A stretch of DNA of 64,000 nt from the NCBI RefSeq assembly GCF_900636765.1, contig NZ_LR134313.1, forward strand, positions 1,922,001 to 1,986,000, given 5' to 3'. Under the pieces are notes generated by a model that saw only the letters and a program-made list of their open reading frames with translations, had not been told where the DNA came from and ran no database searches. This document shows, piece by piece, positions 63,651 through 64,000 of this stretch. The first letter of the stretch is position 1. Each line of letters opens with the position of its first letter. This DNA is from Neisseria canis (GTDB lineage Bacteria; Pseudomonadota; Gammaproteobacteria; Burkholderiales; Neisseriaceae). The translations under genes were made by a program, and so were the position numbers.

Positions 63651-63827
63651 ATGATCGGGCGGATCTTACGCATTGTTTTGTTGTTTTCGATTGCAGCGCT
63701 TATCATCAACCGCCTGTTTGGCAGGAAACAGAAACGCGCGCTCAACGATATTGTTCGTTTAACGGCTTGGGTGGTGTTGGTTGTAACCACATTGGCTTTT
63801 CTGATGCACTTATCCTTCGGCATCTGA
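63651..63827 (+). CDS. Small two-helix membrane protein
   Basis: 58 residues with two hydrophobic segments (ILRIVLLFSIAALIINRLF and LTAWVVLVVTTLAFLMHL) joined by the basic loop GRKQKRALNDIV. I do not recognise a family. ATG 63651 starts directly at the first helix. The open frame further upstream runs through the two DUS and is not used. Confidence 0.6.
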   Translation: MIGRILRIVLLFSIAALIINRLFGRKQKRALNDIVRLTAWVVLVVTTLAFLMHLSFGI

Positions 63828-63891
63828 AGCCGCATGTTCACATATTTCGCTTCCGACAATCTGTTACGGTTATCCAATTGCGCTGCTGCAA

Positions 63892-63965
63892 TGCCTGTCT
63901 GAAAAACTTAGGTTATAATAATGCCTAAATGCCTGTCTGAAAAAAGACGATTCAGACAGGCATCT
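63892..63965. repeat. DUS cluster at the right edge
   Basis: Three DUS within 71 nt: 63892-63903, 63930-63941 and the inverse 63951-63962. The last two form a hairpin. Confidence 0.75.
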
Positions 63966-63992
63966 ACCGTAAAACTTCAAAAAGGAATATCC

Positions 63993-64000
63993 ATGCCTAG
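63993..64000 (+). CDS. Start of a gene cut by the right edge
   Basis: An ATG at 63993 is preceded by AAAAAGGAATATCC, a good Shine-Dalgarno with proper spacing. Only two codons are visible, so no product can be given. Confidence 0.35.

Overview
The window is a 64 kb piece of a Neisseriaceae chromosome, almost certainly a Neisseria species. The 12-mer TGCCTGTCTGAA occurs about 60 times on the two strands, mostly as inverted pairs at gene ends. This is the DNA uptake sequence (DUS) dialect known as TG-wadDUS, first described for Neisseria wadsworthii. Gene content agrees: an mtrR/mtrCDE efflux locus, the lpxK-kdsB block, rdgC, pqiABC, aceE-aceF-lpdA, and Neisseria-type insertion sequences (IS1016-like, IS1106-like, IS1655/IS30-like). 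The species assignment is an inference from the DUS dialect.

Layout. 0-4 kb: 3' part of alaS, which carries canonical Neisseria DUS instead of the local dialect, then relics of an EcoRI-type adenine methyltransferase and a transposase, two tandem tRNA-Leu genes and a Sco-type copper chaperone. 4-15.6 kb: ruvB, cls, gloB-nudF, radC, an XRE regulator, a methyltransferase, mltD and glnD, with an IS30 relic before glnD. 15.8-18.6 kb: an orphan Wzy-like polymerase and a nested IS pair. 18.6-25.3 kb: uraA, a small membrane protein, rdgB, hemW, a cysteine-less HMA-like protein, dapC, an exported beta-helix protein and a GIY-YIG protein.

25.3-33.4 kb: the mtrE-mtrD-mtrC operon with divergent mtrR, then an IS1106-like element inserted exactly into a DUS hairpin. 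33.4-41.8 kb: uspA, a thioesterase, a TerB-like protein, xerC, pqiABC, dcd, a membrane protein and rdgC. 41.9-45.3 kb: lpxK, a DUF2059 protein, a Trm112 protein, kdsB and adk. 45.4-52.1 kb: a PEBP protein, an AraC regulator, a Correia-like mini-repeat, thrC, a lipoprotein, rarA, an EEP-family protein and a small phage-like ORF. 52.3-53.6 kb: an IS1595-type fragment cut by an IS30 element. 53.6-60 kb: the pyruvate dehydrogenase complex genes. 60.4-64 kb: an Smr protein, an SDR, metW, metX and a small membrane protein.

Most of the window is core chromosome in short operons separated by DUS hairpins that probably also terminate transcription. Functional groups are drug efflux (mtr), envelope lipid handling (pqiABC, lpxK, kdsB, cls), recombination and repair (ruvB, radC, rarA, rdgC, xerC), amino acid synthesis (dapC, thrC, metXW) and central metabolism (aceEF, lpdA, adk). 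I did not find a convincing new multi-gene system. The most informative oddities are the foreign-dialect alaS segment with adjacent restriction-modification debris, the reconstructible IS insertion events, and DUS copies that act as gene parts.
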